Of a DNA stretch of 64,000 nucleotides, positions 1 through 9,103 are shown piece by piece. The translations under genes were made by a program, and so were the position numbers. The notes under the pieces are model-generated. The model was not told where the DNA came from, did no database searches, and worked only from the letters and a program-made list of their open reading frames with translations. The DNA is taken from assembly GCA_039105265.1 (NCBI GenBank), contig JAPFFF010000019.1, forward strand, positions 2,388,501-2,452,500. The letters run 5' to 3'. The stretch is from Tritrichomonas musculus. Its lineage: Eukaryota > Parabasalia > Tritrichomonadida > Tritrichomonadidae. How positions within the stretch are numbered: the first letter of the stretch is position 1; each line of letters opens with the position of its first letter.

Positions 1-2573
1 ACAGTATGGTAGTGGTTCACGATTGGGTATGAATCGCTTTCGAAATACACCGGAATGCAGTTCCTGCTCACAGTTCTTAACATGGTTCTCGAAACGCTTC
101 ATATTGTGATTACCGTAATGGGTATATGAGCCACACTTTGGACAGATATGGATGTTGGTCAGCTTCTCAGCATCCCTGATGTACATTATGTGGATGATTC
201 GATTTTGGGTGTACAGCAATGCGGATTTCCTAAATGAGTTGTTGCTATTGTATTTCCATTGGTCCTGAAGGTTATAGACTTTGAGATCCTCCAAGTACTC
301 ATAGATGTCCACATTCAAGTGATGCTTCTCGGCAGATGCCTTCATGGATTCAATTGATGTACCTGGATAGTTGTTCAGGAGGTCGATTGCATCTTGAGAT
401 GGCTTAGTAGAATACACTATATTGTGATCCTCGCATAGGAGCTTCCTAGCTACCTGTGTGCGATTCTTAGTTTTGCAACCAGATTCAGGGTCAACCAGAT
501 GGTCATCTAGACAAGCAGCCAGAAATCGGTACCAACATAGATTGTCATCGGCATTGTCCGTGATGATGTATTTGCTATTTTTGATCTCAGGAGGTAAATC
601 CTTGATTGGACCACTAACCTTGACCATTCGAGATACCGTGAATGAGACTGATCCTACCATAATCAACTTGGTTCCAGATGTTGAGGTCTCATATGAGTGC
701 AGTACTGATTCAATATAGTACTTCACGATATCAAGCGATTGCTCATCACGAACCACAATTGGGATAGCCGATTTATAGTTGTTCCAATTGATTTCCCTAG
801 CTGCATATTCACATGAATACCCAAGCATATTCTCCTCACTGGGGGACTGAAATACACCCGAGAGTTGGAAATAGATTTTGAATGGTTTTACCTCACGCTT
901 ATATACCTGTTGCAAGCCGTCATATATTGTGTTCAATGAGGATATCGAGTTGAAGTAGTATATGTATATTGGCTCATAGGTATCGATATCCTCGCGTTCC
1001 TTGTAATCACTATCAGCATATTTGGTATATGATTGCCAAGCCTCAACAGCCCTATCATAGCTATCAGGTTCATTCACCATGAGGAAATCGGTGTGTTTCG
1101 ATTTGAACTCATGGCCGAACTCACTGAGGTAATCGAGTATTTCATTATTTTCAGGGTCCTTGGGGAGATCATCAATATTTTCGGGGGCCTTGGGGGAATC
1201 ATTGATAATATGGACCAGTTTTGTAACCTTAGTCCTGTCTCGGGGTATATTATGTATTTCAGTTCTGTCGATATACTCGGGGAAATATTTGTTGAAATAG
1301 GAATATGCTTTGTTATCATCAATATTAGCGTTACTACCGATAATATGATTCAGTTTTGTAACCTTAGTCCTGTCTCGGAGTATATCTTGTATTTCAGCTC
1401 TATCGAGATACTCGGGATAATACTTGTTGAAATATGAATATGCTTTGTGTTCATCATCTAATTGCTGAATGAACTTAATCCAGGTATTCAATTGCTGGCG
1501 TTCATCAATGTGGTCCTCAATCTTGTAATCATCTCTATTGAATTTACTGAAGTAATCATTATCTGATGCTGCACGGCGTTCAGCCCTCAGCTGCTCGAAG
1601 AATGTATCAAAATCTGATTCCTTGAGCTTACCAGTGCGATCAAAACCGGTGCGATGTACAAATAAATTATCATTTAGGAACTTCTTGAGTGGGCCCAGTT
1701 GAAGAATATACGTAGTGTTAGTAGGGATGTTACCATCGAACTCAGTGTTGATGATATCGATATATGTTTTGACAGTTTCTGGGTGGATTTCACCAAAATG
1801 CTTATTCGAGATCTTGAGATGCTTTTCACGCTCCTGTTCCTGTTTCTTCTTCAATCGATCGCGTTTCGACTTCTCAGCCAGTTTCTGTTCCCGCTTCTGG
1901 AGACGCTCCTGCTCAGCACGCTCCCATTCCAATTGCTTAGCACGTTCGCGTTCAAGTCTGACCTCCTCAAGTGCATGCAGATTCTGTTCAGTTGCATCCT
2001 TCAGCAGCTTATCCTCTTGTTCATCATGCAATCGCTCGAAGAATGTATCAAAATCTGATTCCTTGAGTTTATAAGTGGTGTCGTAATCCGTGCGATATAC
2101 AAATAAATTATCATTTAGGAACTTTATGAGACTGCTCTGCTGTGCGGCCTGTGGTATGTCGGTTGGGATTTTGCCATCGAACTCTGTGTTGGCGATCTTG
2201 ATATAATCTTGGACATCACTCGCGGTTAAATCCCTTTTATCAAAATGCGTCTTCTTAATCTTGCTATTCAGTAAGCGTTCAGCATGTTCTAACCCCAATT
2301 TCTCAAGACGCCACTGCTCAGCACGTGTAAGCCTCAGTCGTCTGATGAATGTATCAAGATCTGATTCCTCGAGCTTATTGTCGGTATCAAAACCAGTGTG
2401 AGCTACAAATGAGTTCTCATTCAGGAACTTTATGAGACTGCTCAGCTGTCCAACATATGGGTTTCTGGTTGAGATACCCCCACCGAACTTCTCATTGATG
2501 ATATCGATATAGTCTCTGACGACATCTGTGGGTAGAACCTTTTTATCGAAATTCCAACTAGTAATATTACTCA
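1..2573 (-). pseudogene. DNA polymerase B, amino-terminal part (copy A)
   Basis: Minus-strand sequence from the ATG at 2571-2573 to the left window edge matches the first roughly 810 residues of the uninterrupted PolB in copy D (48067-53526). It covers the repeated 80-95 residue amino-terminal modules, the charged coiled-coil linker and the region before the zinc finger; the exonuclease and polymerase motifs would lie outside the window. The copy is broken, with several interruptions. It lies upstream of no other gene on this strand except the small GTA/TD-repeat gene that starts at 3198. Confidence 0.8.
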
Positions 2574-2640
2574 TTTGCCCATTGGTAAAAATACAAAAAT
2601 AATCATCGCAACGCGGTTGATGACATACTATTTTTGAATT

Positions 2641-3198
2641 TTACTCAATTGTATCAATCTCATCTGGAGCTGGGCCGTTTATAGGCATATGGGTGTTGAT
2701 TAGTTTTTGGGTCATATACATGGAGATACTCAACTTTAGGTTATCGCGTATGAGTCTACGCAATAGGGATACACGTTTATGAGGTTCTGCGTTGGAGACC
2801 GCATCGATTACTGCCTGTGATGTGACATATTGGATCAATCGGTCGTGATCCCCAATATCCAGGAACTTGCTTCGATTGAATATATGGGTGCGATTTAAAC
2901 GAGGTCGAGGATGTTCAATAGATGGAGTCTCAGGAGGTGAGTCATTTGCATCCTGAGTGGTGTCGATATGTGCTTCAGCCTTTGGGGTATCAGCAGATGG
3001 TTTGCGTTTATGGTTCATACGCTTAATCAAATGCTTGACATCTCGGCGCAAATCGGTGATACCATCTACGATCTTTAGGAGTATCTCAGCATCAGTTGCT
3101 GTACCAGTATCTGTACCAGTTGCTGCACCAGTAGCTGTACCAGTAGCTGTACCAGTATCCATTTCAATATCTGTACCAGTTGCTGTACCAGTATCCAT
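2641..3198 (-). CDS. GTA/TD-repeat small protein (copy A)
   Basis: A 185-residue protein of unknown function. Residues 1-37 are a low-complexity tract built from GTAT, GTDT and EMDT units encoded by a 6- or 12-base repeat whose copy number differs in all three copies in the window. Residues about 38-60 are a conserved acidic/basic stretch (ILLKIVDGITDLRRDVKHLI) likely to be helical, then a polar linker, and a conserved carboxy end with LLRRLIRDNLKLSISMY. The start follows CAAAAATA on the plus strand (3204-3211), that is TATTTTTG five bases before the ATG, as in its homologues. It lies between PolB and the KilA-N gene, probably one minus-strand cluster. Confidence 0.75.
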   Translation of the reverse strand: MDTGTATGTDIEMDTGTATGTATGAATGTDTGTATDAEILLKIVDGITDLRRDVKHLIKRMNHKRKPSADTPKAEAHIDTTQDANDSPPETPSIEHPRPRLNRTHIFNRSKFLDIGDHDRLIQYVTSQAVIDAVSNAEPHKRVSLLRRLIRDNLKLSISMYMTQKLINTHMPINGPAPDEIDTIE

Positions 3199-3255
3199 TT
3201 ATGCAAAAATAAAATATTATTTTCGACTGTTCCAGGGATTTTGACTCGAATGTAC

Positions 3256-4023
3256 TTATGATTGCATTGTGGTTGTGAAATATTTGTCCACAGCTGTGTG
3301 AAAATCATTAAGGCATGATCTTTTGATGGTAATCCTAGTACCACCTACAGTGACATCATCCCCTTTGAACATAGCTTTGGCCATTCGCTTGATATCTTCA
3401 TTCGGGGTCATTGCGATGGGTAGGTCATCAATAAATATCCAGCGCTTCTTCTTATCTTGATATATCCTACTGACCTGCCTCCATGAATGCTTGTTGCGAC
3501 GAACAAGATGGAGTACCACAGAATCCTTATCTTTGGGGAGATCCTCAAGCCATATCATATATCGGTAGCTATTTTTGTGATCCTTGGGGACAGCCCTTGT
3601 AGTGAGGTCATTGATTTTGTTATTCATCTGCTCGCGTTGCTGAGAAGCTAGTGAATCCAATAATTGCATGACATCCCATGCATATGATGGTGATGCCCAC
3701 ATTGCAATATGATTGACCAGCAATCGGTGAACATACATACCCTTCAAATCATTTGACAAATTGGGCCTATCTTCATACAATTTCTGGTCTGGTAGAATTC
3801 TACCGGACCCACTTTCGAGCAATTCCTGTGTTGATTTGTTATCAAACCAATGGCGAATCTGTTTCTTGGAATTACATGCAACGAGAATGCTTTGAGCTTG
3901 GTACATATCATCCTTAATGGAATGTATCAAACGGAGCTTCTCATTATACTGGATGAATTCATATTCGGTATCGATTGGTTCGACAACAGCTGACACTGAT
4001 GTGTTTGTCCCAGTTGATTCCAT
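3256..4023 (-). CDS. KilA-N domain protein (copy A)
   Basis: A 255-residue protein. Residues about 50-130 fit a KilA-N domain: a tryptophan-phenylalanine start (HWFDNKST), then GMYVHRLLVNHIAMWASPSY followed by a helix, the family hallmark of 'G-x-Y-V-H-x-x-L ... A-x-W-A-S'. KilA-N is a DNA-binding fold common in large DNA viruses and phages. The carboxy half (residues 150-250) has a conserved YRYMIWLE and LHLVRRNKHSW region, similar to the tail that often follows KilA-N or MSV199 domains. Role is inferred: transcription or replication regulator. The ATG is preceded by TTTTTTATCGAATTCCA, the second promoter-like type in this window. Nearly identical to copy E; the D homologue differs only in the KilA-N core. 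Confidence 0.8.
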   Translation of the reverse strand: MESTGTNTSVSAVVEPIDTEYEFIQYNEKLRLIHSIKDDMYQAQSILVACNSKKQIRHWFDNKSTQELLESGSGRILPDQKLYEDRPNLSNDLKGMYVHRLLVNHIAMWASPSYAWDVMQLLDSLASQQREQMNNKINDLTTRAVPKDHKNSYRYMIWLEDLPKDKDSVVLHLVRRNKHSWRQVSRIYQDKKKRWIFIDDLPIAMTPNEDIKRMAKAMFKGDDVTVGGTRITIKRSCLNDFHTAVDKYFTTTMQS

Positions 4024-4127
4024 TTGGAATTCGATAAAAAATTGAGTTGCATTGCGAACCAGCTAGTTATTACATCATATGGAGTTGAGTCCAAAAATAT
4101 ATAATGGGAATGCGAATGCATAAATGC

Positions 4128-4430
4128 TCAAGCAAATTCATATGAGAATGCGAGTATTTTCAATAGCATCTTGATACGCCCCAAATCGAGTTCCTTGCGA
4201 TCATAGCTATCACCATCTATGATTTTGGTTCGGAGGGATTCCAAATCAGTTTCGAAATTTGATATTGTGTCGATGAGATCGTCCATGAAATCATCGTCGT
4301 TGTGGTAGTCGAATGCAAGGGATTTCCATTGGGGGTATTTCTTGAGGATGACGCGTTCGAGGTAATCGAGTTTGACACCATTAGCTTCGACAGTGGAGAG
4401 TTGTGGTATGGCAGCTGTTGCTGAATTCAT
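4128..4430 (-). CDS. Terminal 100-residue protein (copy A)
   Basis: A small acidic protein (MNSATAAIPQLST start). I chose the ATG at 4430 because this start, preceded by TTTTTTATCCAGTTAGAA, is conserved in copies E and D; the frame is open further upstream only through terminal repeat DNA. It contains two likely helices (DYLERVILKKYPQWKSLAFD and a run of Asp then ISNFETDLESLR). No family recognised. It is always the gene nearest this terminus, so it may be the first gene of the leftward or rightward cluster with KilA-N. Confidence 0.7.
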   Translation of the reverse strand: MNSATAAIPQLSTVEANGVKLDYLERVILKKYPQWKSLAFDYHNDDDFMDDLIDTISNFETDLESLRTKIIDGDSYDRKELDLGRIKMLLKILAFSYEFA

Positions 4431-4799
4431 TTCTAACTGGATAAAAAATCGAATTGGTTTGAGAATCGCGTTATTTTTGGAATTCATCTGGTCTGTCCCA
4501 TCGGTCTGTGTCGCCATCGGAACGTTCCATAGGTGTTCCCATTGGTCTGTTCCATAGGTGGTCCATAAGTGGGCCATAGGTGGGCCATAGGTGGGCCATA
4601 TGCGGCCTATTTTCGGAATTTGTATGGGCCCGAATATGGGCGTTTTATAAGCGTTTTGGGGAGGTATGCAGTATGTGGATTTTGAATATTGACCCGAATA
4701 TGGGCCATTTTTGGAATTTATGGGGCCCAAATATGGGCCATTTAAAGGCGTTTTTGGGTGGGATTTATCTGACCCCGATTCGGAACACCCATCACTACT
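4431..4799. repeat. Terminal region of copy A
   Basis: Non-coding end of copy A. From the inside outwards it has tandem GTGGGCCATA units (about 4560-4605), then repeated ATGGGCC and GGGCGTTTT words, a core matching ATCTGACCCCGATT, and the outer terminus TCACTACT at 4792-4799. Read inwards this is AGTAGTGATGGG, shared by copies B, D and E. The partner inverted repeat of this copy is outside the window, so its length cannot be measured. The internal tandem units could be sites for the terminal protein or PolB initiation (inference). Confidence 0.75.
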
Positions 4800-4805
4800 C
4801 AGGGA

Positions 4806-5439
4806 CGCCTTCATCATAATCAAATATAAAATCAAAATTGTGGATAACACCATCTTCTTCGCAGATTGTCCCAACAAGATGAGTTCCCCGAGTCATTTTT
4901 ATTTTGACTTCCCACCTTCCTCCACTATCGAAGATATTTTCAAAAGGCACATTGACAGCATCTTTATATATTAAATCTTTTTTTTCTCGATATTTATTGT
5001 CAGATTCTGTTTTTGTATAATAATCTGCCTTCAAAGCAAATTCATCTTGTATGAGCAATTTTTCTGCTTTTTGTAATTCGGTATGGAAAGTTTCCTTGTC
5101 ATTGAATATAAAAAACCGCCAATCATCTTCTAAGATTTTCGTATAAGCAGCATAATAATTTTGTCCGTCTATTTCGACACCCCATTCAATGTCCTCTTCT
5201 GTTTCGTAATTTGGGGTAAAAGGCCAAATTATATTAAAATTCTTAACAAAACCATCATTTCCTCTCATCGTCCCAACAAGCCTCGTGAAACGACCCATTT
5301 TGATTTTTACCTCGATATTATCATTGGCACTTCTCCTATGTTCAAAAGGAACAGCTTCTGTCTCTTCATATCTTAAATCATTTTTATCTCGATATTTTTT
5401 GTCCGATTCTGTTTTTGTATAATGATCTGCCTTCCCCAT
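4806..5439 (-). CDS. Fibre-like protein with YTKTESD repeats (family 2), cut by copy A
   Basis: The visible part is about 211 residues starting MGKADHYTKTESDKKYRDKN. It holds two tandem modules of about 130 residues, each opening with a YTKTESDxKYRxKxDL collar, then a beta-rich stretch with EVKIKM and HLVGT or RLVGT. Collar motifs of this type are frequent in phage tail-fibre shafts, so a virion fibre role is inferred. The second module ends at the insertion of copy A. A 120-bp non-coding gap separates its start from the divergent gene at 5561. It shares no clear module with the fibre-like genes of B and D except the short YxxKxD collars. Confidence 0.6.
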
Positions 5440-5560
5440 TCTTATACTACTAAGGTCTTAAAATTGGTAAAAGTTTAATTGATGAAGTCACGTAAGTGCC
5501 TGAGAACACTTTGTGTTCAAAGTCGCATGAAAATGATTAAATTGTATTTTTTTATTTTAA

Positions 5561-6022
5561 ATGGATTTGAAAGTAATTAATGAAATAACTACTGAAATAA
5601 AGAATTTTAAATCAATTGAGGAGTTCAATCTGTACTATCAGAAACACAAAGATGATATGAACAACCAGACAACTCAATATCTAAATCGGGTTTACAAAAT
5701 TGTTACACCAGATGGTGTTGAATACAGAATCACAAAAAAGAATTGTCAAAAAGAAGGTACAAAACGAGTTGGGGGAGATATATTTTTAAAGAAAGTTGTC
5801 AAAACTAATGAATTGAAAGAACTTGAACAAGATGTTATTAAAGCAGATATTGAGAATCTCAAAAGTATGTTCTCACAAAATTTGTCAACTTTTGATAACG
5901 AGATTAAAGATTTGAAACAAAGCTATGAACTCAAATTCACAACATTAGATAAAAAAATTGCTGAATTAACCAATACTGTAAATCAGATTGCCAAATATAT
6001 TAACCAACAAATGTTGGATTAG
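5561..6022 (+). CDS. Small coiled-coil protein, family 2 homologue of the 154-residue gene
   Basis: A 153-residue protein. The amino half (residues 15-90) has a conserved FNLYYQKHKD...TTQYLNRVYKIVTPDGVEYRIT core shared with 13149-13610 and the partial gene at the right edge. The carboxy half is a long heptad-like coiled coil (KKIAELTNTVNQIAKYI). Function unknown. It is convergent with the next gene and overlaps it by four bases, as in family 1, so the three-gene block has moved as a unit. Confidence 0.75.
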   Translation: MDLKVINEITTEIKNFKSIEEFNLYYQKHKDDMNNQTTQYLNRVYKIVTPDGVEYRITKKNCQKEGTKRVGGDIFLKKVVKTNELKELEQDVIKADIENLKSMFSQNLSTFDNEIKDLKQSYELKFTTLDKKIAELTNTVNQIAKYINQQMLD

Positions 6023-6285
6023 ATTTTAGAACATATTGGGACAACTGAATGATTTAATGAATAAGTGTGAAAATTCAATTTTTTTGTTGTTGATACTTGA
6101 GGTTCATGTTGAATACTTCCTTTATCCTCATATTTCTTAACAGTTGGTGCAGAATTAATTCTGGTACGTTCTTTTTGCATTTTAAGTTGTAATCTATCGT
6201 AGTGATTCATTCTTTTATCATCATGAATGGTTCGTTTTTGTTCATAACTCGTAGAGTTTGAACTCACTTGTGAGTGAAAGGACAT
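6019..6285 (-). CDS. Small basic protein, family 2 homologue of the 75-residue gene
   Basis: An 88-residue basic protein; shares HYDRLQLKMQKERTR, PTVKKYEDKGSI and a SLNHSVVP tail with its 75-residue family 1 counterparts. No known domain. It overlaps the 3' end of the preceding gene and starts 15 bases from the divergent gene at 6301, so both must share a very compact promoter. Confidence 0.7.
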   Translation of the reverse strand: MSFHSQVSSNSTSYEQKRTIHDDKRMNHYDRLQLKMQKERTRINSAPTVKKYEDKGSIQHEPQVSTTKKLNFHTYSLNHSVVPICSKI

Positions 6286-6300
6286 TTTTGCTTCGATTAA

Positions 6301-6531
6301 ATGTCTGAATTAAACGAATATAAGAAGGAGATTCCTGAACTTAAACGTATTAAACGAACCCTCAAAGAAAAATGTTATGATTACAAGCAACATCTAAATA
6401 ATGTCAAATCTGGAATGCTTGGTTCCAGTGGGCTTGCTGTTCGTGAATCATTAATTGAAGATATTAATTCATTAAAGGAAAAAGTAAAAAAATTGGAAAA
6501 CGAATTGAATGAATTAGCTAACAAGGATTGA
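6301..6531 (+). CDS. Small coiled-coil protein, family 2 homologue of the 77-residue gene
   Basis: A 76-residue protein, charged and helical. ELNEYKKEIPELKRIK at the amino end, a conserved central GMLGSSGLAVRESL, and a carboxy heptad stretch (DINSLKEKVKKLENELNEL) typical of a coiled coil. About three quarters identical to the two family 1 copies, the best conserved of the small genes. Function unknown; may be a virion or replication accessory (inference from constant linkage to the integrase end in family 1). Confidence 0.75.
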   Translation: MSELNEYKKEIPELKRIKRTLKEKCYDYKQHLNNVKSGMLGSSGLAVRESLIEDINSLKEKVKKLENELNELANKD

Positions 6532-6568
6532 GTAATCTACGAATAAAGGTTTTTTTAGATTGAAATCA

Positions 6569-6812
6569 ATGTCGAATGTATTACGGAAAGCAAGAATATT
6601 AAGTTCTGAAAATGATGCTTCGGTAAAACAGAGCCAAGAAACTAATGTTGAAATCAAAATCAAACCATCGAATTCACAACCGGTTGGTCAACCAATTAGT
6701 CAACCTGTTTATTACCCAAATGTTCCCCAAATGAATTCACAAATACCATCACAATCTAGGGATGTAAATTTTACTATACCGGAGGAGAATTCTCAATATC
6801 AATTTCAACCTC
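6569..6812 (+). CDS. Family 2 homologue of the 197-207 residue gene, cut by copy B
   Basis: Starts MSNVLRKARILSSENDASVK, the conserved opening of the genes at 10269-10889 and 41418-42008, then a Gln/Pro/Val-rich low-complexity stretch. The ATG at 6569 is chosen because the homologues start at the same point. The inverted-terminal-repeat end of copy B starts at 6813 within this gene, with AACCTC (6807-6812) as the likely target-site side. Function unknown. Confidence 0.7.
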
Positions 6813-7038
6813 AGTAGTGAGGAGTGTGCGGGATCGGGACCAGATAGAATTACCTAAATGCCCCCATTACTGACCCAGATTTGAAGGCCACCTGACTATT
6901 TTTGAATTGACCCCAAATGATACCCATGAATAGGAATAAGTGGCCAGTATCATGGGTGATATTGATGTTCACCTATGACAGCCATTAATGACCCATATTT
7001 GAAGGTCACAGTGATCACCTACTACTACTACTACTACA

Positions 7039-7078
<40 letters not shown>

Positions 7079-7163
7079 GAATTTTCGGCCAAAGGTTTTT
7101 CAGAGGGGGTCCCAAAATTCAATTTATGGGGATTTGCTATTTTTAAATTTTTTCGCATTCCAA
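6813..7163. repeat. Terminal region of copy B
   Basis: About 350 bp without a gene. It opens AGTAGTGAGGAG, then a CGGGACCAGATA core shared with the end of copy D at 45386, GAAGGCCACC and GAAGGTCACAG repeats, and a TAC/CTA microsatellite (about 7018-7078). A GGCCAAAGG word at about 7086 recurs in a GC-rich palindrome at 25053. The last 25 bases before 7164 (TTTTTTCGCATTCCA) look like the promoter of the first gene. Confidence 0.75.
7018..7078. repeat. (TAC)n microsatellite
   Basis: About twenty tandem TAC units with one CAA variant, inside the terminal region of copy B. Not present at the termini of A, D or E. Confidence 0.95.
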
Positions 7164-8540
7164 ATGAGCGTCGTCCCAACTGACAACCAAATCGTCTCAT
7201 ATGAAGCCCCTTTCTGCAAGGAATTGGAGATTCGCATGAACCGATTATTGAAAATATCCCAACGTCAACATGATCGCGAGTCAGCTTTCAGGTGCTATTT
7301 CCATAAGGAGCTCTCGCTTGATGAGTACGATGAGTGGATTCGCGAACTGGATACCAAAATCGCTGGTTATACAGACATTGAATCGCCCGAGCGCACACTG
7401 GATCTGAAGATGTTATCATATATCAACCGAGATCGCGAACGTCTCATCAAGTTTCAAGATGATTTCAATAGGAAACGCAATGAGTTGATTCACAGTTATA
7501 CGCACCCCGTTGATTACGCTATTGAGAACATCACAAAGGATATCAATATGTTCAACCAGGATTTGCTCACTGGCATGTTCGAATTGTTCGTCAATAAGGT
7601 CATATCATTATGTCCCAAGGACAAATCATATGAGAGTACCATTAAATCGGTATACCATGATAAGACATCTACCAAGGTCATCAATATATTCAATTCATTA
7701 TCCCAACGATTGATATCCAGCTTCACCAAGCTACTCGCCGGAGTTGGACCAAATGAGTACTTCGCAAGTGATAAACACAGATATGATTCCCTCATGAAAT
7801 TGTATGATGATATCAGCAATGCTTGTCAAATGCTATACCTCGGTACAATCTACAATGCGATCGATAATAACCTTAACCTATACCCCCCAACTGATATGTC
7901 AAATAGCAAACTCGTTAAGAGCTATTCACGAGTTCTCATGAAGAACCTCAATGACTTTATCATACACGATGTATCCAAAATCATCGATGGGGAGATCAAG
8001 GATTGCATTGGCAAAATATGTGAAAACGAGTTATTGAATAATATCCACATTCGGGAATCCAATCATAGTCCCCCACAGAGTGATATAGCTGAGAAACCCC
8101 AGCCTACACCCATTGTTGAAGACCCCCAAGACAATGCTGAAGAATCCCATCATAGCCCCCCGCAGATCGGGATAGCTGATGTATCAAACGTCGACCCCCA
8201 ACCTGCACCCATTGTTGAAGACCCCCAAGACAATGCTGAAGAATCCCATCATAGACCCCCGCAGATCGGGATAGCTGATGTATCAAACGTCGACCCCCAG
8301 CCTACACCCATTGCAGCTAAAGCACATGGGATTGCTCAGGAGAAGACCTTGGACGAGTTCATTAATGGACTCCCAAATGATCGAATATCTATAGTCGAAC
8401 TAACCCCAAAATATAACCAGTACTTCAACACCAATATAACCCCTCGTGGATTAGGTATGATACTCTCCAAGTCTAGCAAACTGGTTAAGACCATTGCATG
8501 GGAGAAGCGTGTTAAAGTCGTGTACTACGCTAAGGCCTGA
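7164..8540 (+). CDS. 459-residue Maverick protein with possible winged-helix tail (copy B)
   Basis: First gene at the B terminus. I chose the ATG at 7164 (MSVVPTDNQIVSYEAPF) since the C homologue starts there and a TTTTTTCGCATTCCA element precedes it. Residues 1-290 are helical and charged, with the conserved FCKELEIRMN and LSLDEYDEWI. Residues about 311-390 hold 2.2 tandem copies of a 33-residue Pro/Asp/His-rich unit (99-bp period, 8112 and 8211). The last 65 residues (from KTLDEFINGLPNDRISIVEL) look like a winged helix-turn-helix with the closing VKVVYYAKA. A DNA-binding role is inferred; no family is recognised with certainty. Confidence 0.65.
   Translation: MSVVPTDNQIVSYEAPFCKELEIRMNRLLKISQRQHDRESAFRCYFHKELSLDEYDEWIRELDTKIAGYTDIESPERTLDLKMLSYINRDRERLIKFQDDFNRKRNELIHSYTHPVDYAIENITKDINMFNQDLLTGMFELFVNKVISLCPKDKSYESTIKSVYHDKTSTKVINIFNSLSQRLISSFTKLLAGVGPNEYFASDKHRYDSLMKLYDDISNACQMLYLGTIYNAIDNNLNLYPPTDMSNSKLVKSYSRVLMKNLNDFIIHDVSKIIDGEIKDCIGKICENELLNNIHIRESNHSPPQSDIAEKPQPTPIVEDPQDNAEESHHSPPQIGIADVSNVDPQPAPIVEDPQDNAEESHHRPPQIGIADVSNVDPQPTPIAAKAHGIAQEKTLDEFINGLPNDRISIVELTPKYNQYFNTNITPRGLGMILSKSSKLVKTIAWEKRVKVVYYAKA
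8112..8330. repeat. 99-bp in-frame tandem repeat
   Basis: Two nearly identical 99-bp units and part of a third inside the 459-residue gene, encoding PIVEDPQDNAEESHH-type units. The C copy has only a short, different repeat (AKESNAESQ) at this place, so this linker is free to vary in length. Confidence 0.9.
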
Positions 8541-8623
8541 GATGATCTATTTTTGGACCCCAGATGATTTTGGGAAAACCCGTATTTTGATATTTGAATA
8601 TTGATTTTTTTATCGCATTCCAA

Positions 8624-9103
8624 ATGGAAGCCACTCCAAGCCACCTCAATGTCTACGAGTACATCAACACACTAGTAGCCCTATTGCCAAAGCCTGATGG
8701 ATTTGCCAAATGCAATTTCGCGATATTGTGTGACAAGTTCCCATTCAACTTGAGGAACTCATTGTACCTCGCGAGGGTCCTATATGTATCACTCCAGAAT
8801 GGTTCTGAAACCATTAGGTTCTACCCTAATAAGCTCAAGGAGATGGACCTCGAATTTGTCAAGCTATCATCCAATAGTAGACGCAAATTGAGTGCCAACA
8901 TGCGTGAGTTCTTCGTGAATGGGAATACCGAGAAGCGCGAATACAAGGGATGCCCCTACTACAACCACTCGATTGAGCGAACCAATATAAACACCAAGGA
9001 TCTCATCGCCAGATTACGTGAAAAATACAATATTGCAGAACCGGATATATTCATCGGCAAGCATCAGGATTTGGTATTGGATGATGACCCAGATATGGTT
9101 TAA
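8624..9103 (+). CDS. 160-residue Maverick protein (copy B)
   Basis: Start at 8624 (MEATPSHLNVYEYINTLVAL), after TTTTTTTATCGCATTCCA. Conserved blocks are YEYIN(T/S)L, KC(N/D)F(A/T)(I/L)LC(D/E)(K/R), YPN(K/Q)LKEM(D/N)LE and a carboxy REKYNIAEPDIF(I)GKHQD. Homologues are at 43144-43623 and, in family 2, 25084-25584. No known fold recognised. It converges on the ATPase gene and overlaps its stop by four bases in B and C alike. A structural or packaging partner of the ATPase is possible but only from context. Confidence 0.75.
   Translation: MEATPSHLNVYEYINTLVALLPKPDGFAKCNFAILCDKFPFNLRNSLYLARVLYVSLQNGSETIRFYPNKLKEMDLEFVKLSSNSRRKLSANMREFFVNGNTEKREYKGCPYYNHSIERTNINTKDLIARLREKYNIAEPDIFIGKHQDLVLDDDPDMV

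Larger units (their letters stand above)
1..4799. mobile_element. Polinton/Maverick copy A (family 1), right-hand part
   Basis: This is the terminal part of a family 1 Maverick that enters from the left window edge. It carries, from left to right and all on the minus strand, part of PolB, the GTA/TD-repeat protein, the KilA-N protein and the 100-residue end protein, then a terminal region ending in TCACTACT at 4792-4799. Beyond 4799 the sequence changes sharply to AT-rich family 2 DNA and interrupts a fibre-like gene, so A was inserted into family 2. The likely target-duplication side is CAGGGA (4800-4805); its partner is outside the window. The copy is broken, with several interruptions in its polymerase, and is highly similar to E and D. 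Confidence 0.85.
4800..6812. mobile_element. Polinton/Maverick family 2, left piece
   Basis: AT-rich segment between inserted family 1 copies A and B. It holds a fibre-like gene cut by A, then homologues of the small family 1 genes of about 154, 75 and 77 residues, and the start of a homologue of the 197-207 residue gene, which B interrupts. Composition and protein divergence from family 1 mark a separate lineage. Gene order differs from family 1: the block of three small genes lies next to the 197-207 residue gene with no capsid gene between. The same lineage resumes at about 23807. Confidence 0.75.

Noticed and set aside
1074-1437. Small reading frames on either strand near 1.1-1.4 kb
   Set aside because: They are frame shadows within the polymerase part of copy A; homologous DNA in D codes for PolB.
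4372-4974. Plus-strand frames in the copy A end
   Set aside because: They are formed from tandem TGGGCC repeats in non-coding terminal DNA and change with repeat number among copies.
7018-7078. Telomere or CRISPR-like array
   Set aside because: It is a plain trinucleotide microsatellite with no unique spacers and lies inside a Maverick end.
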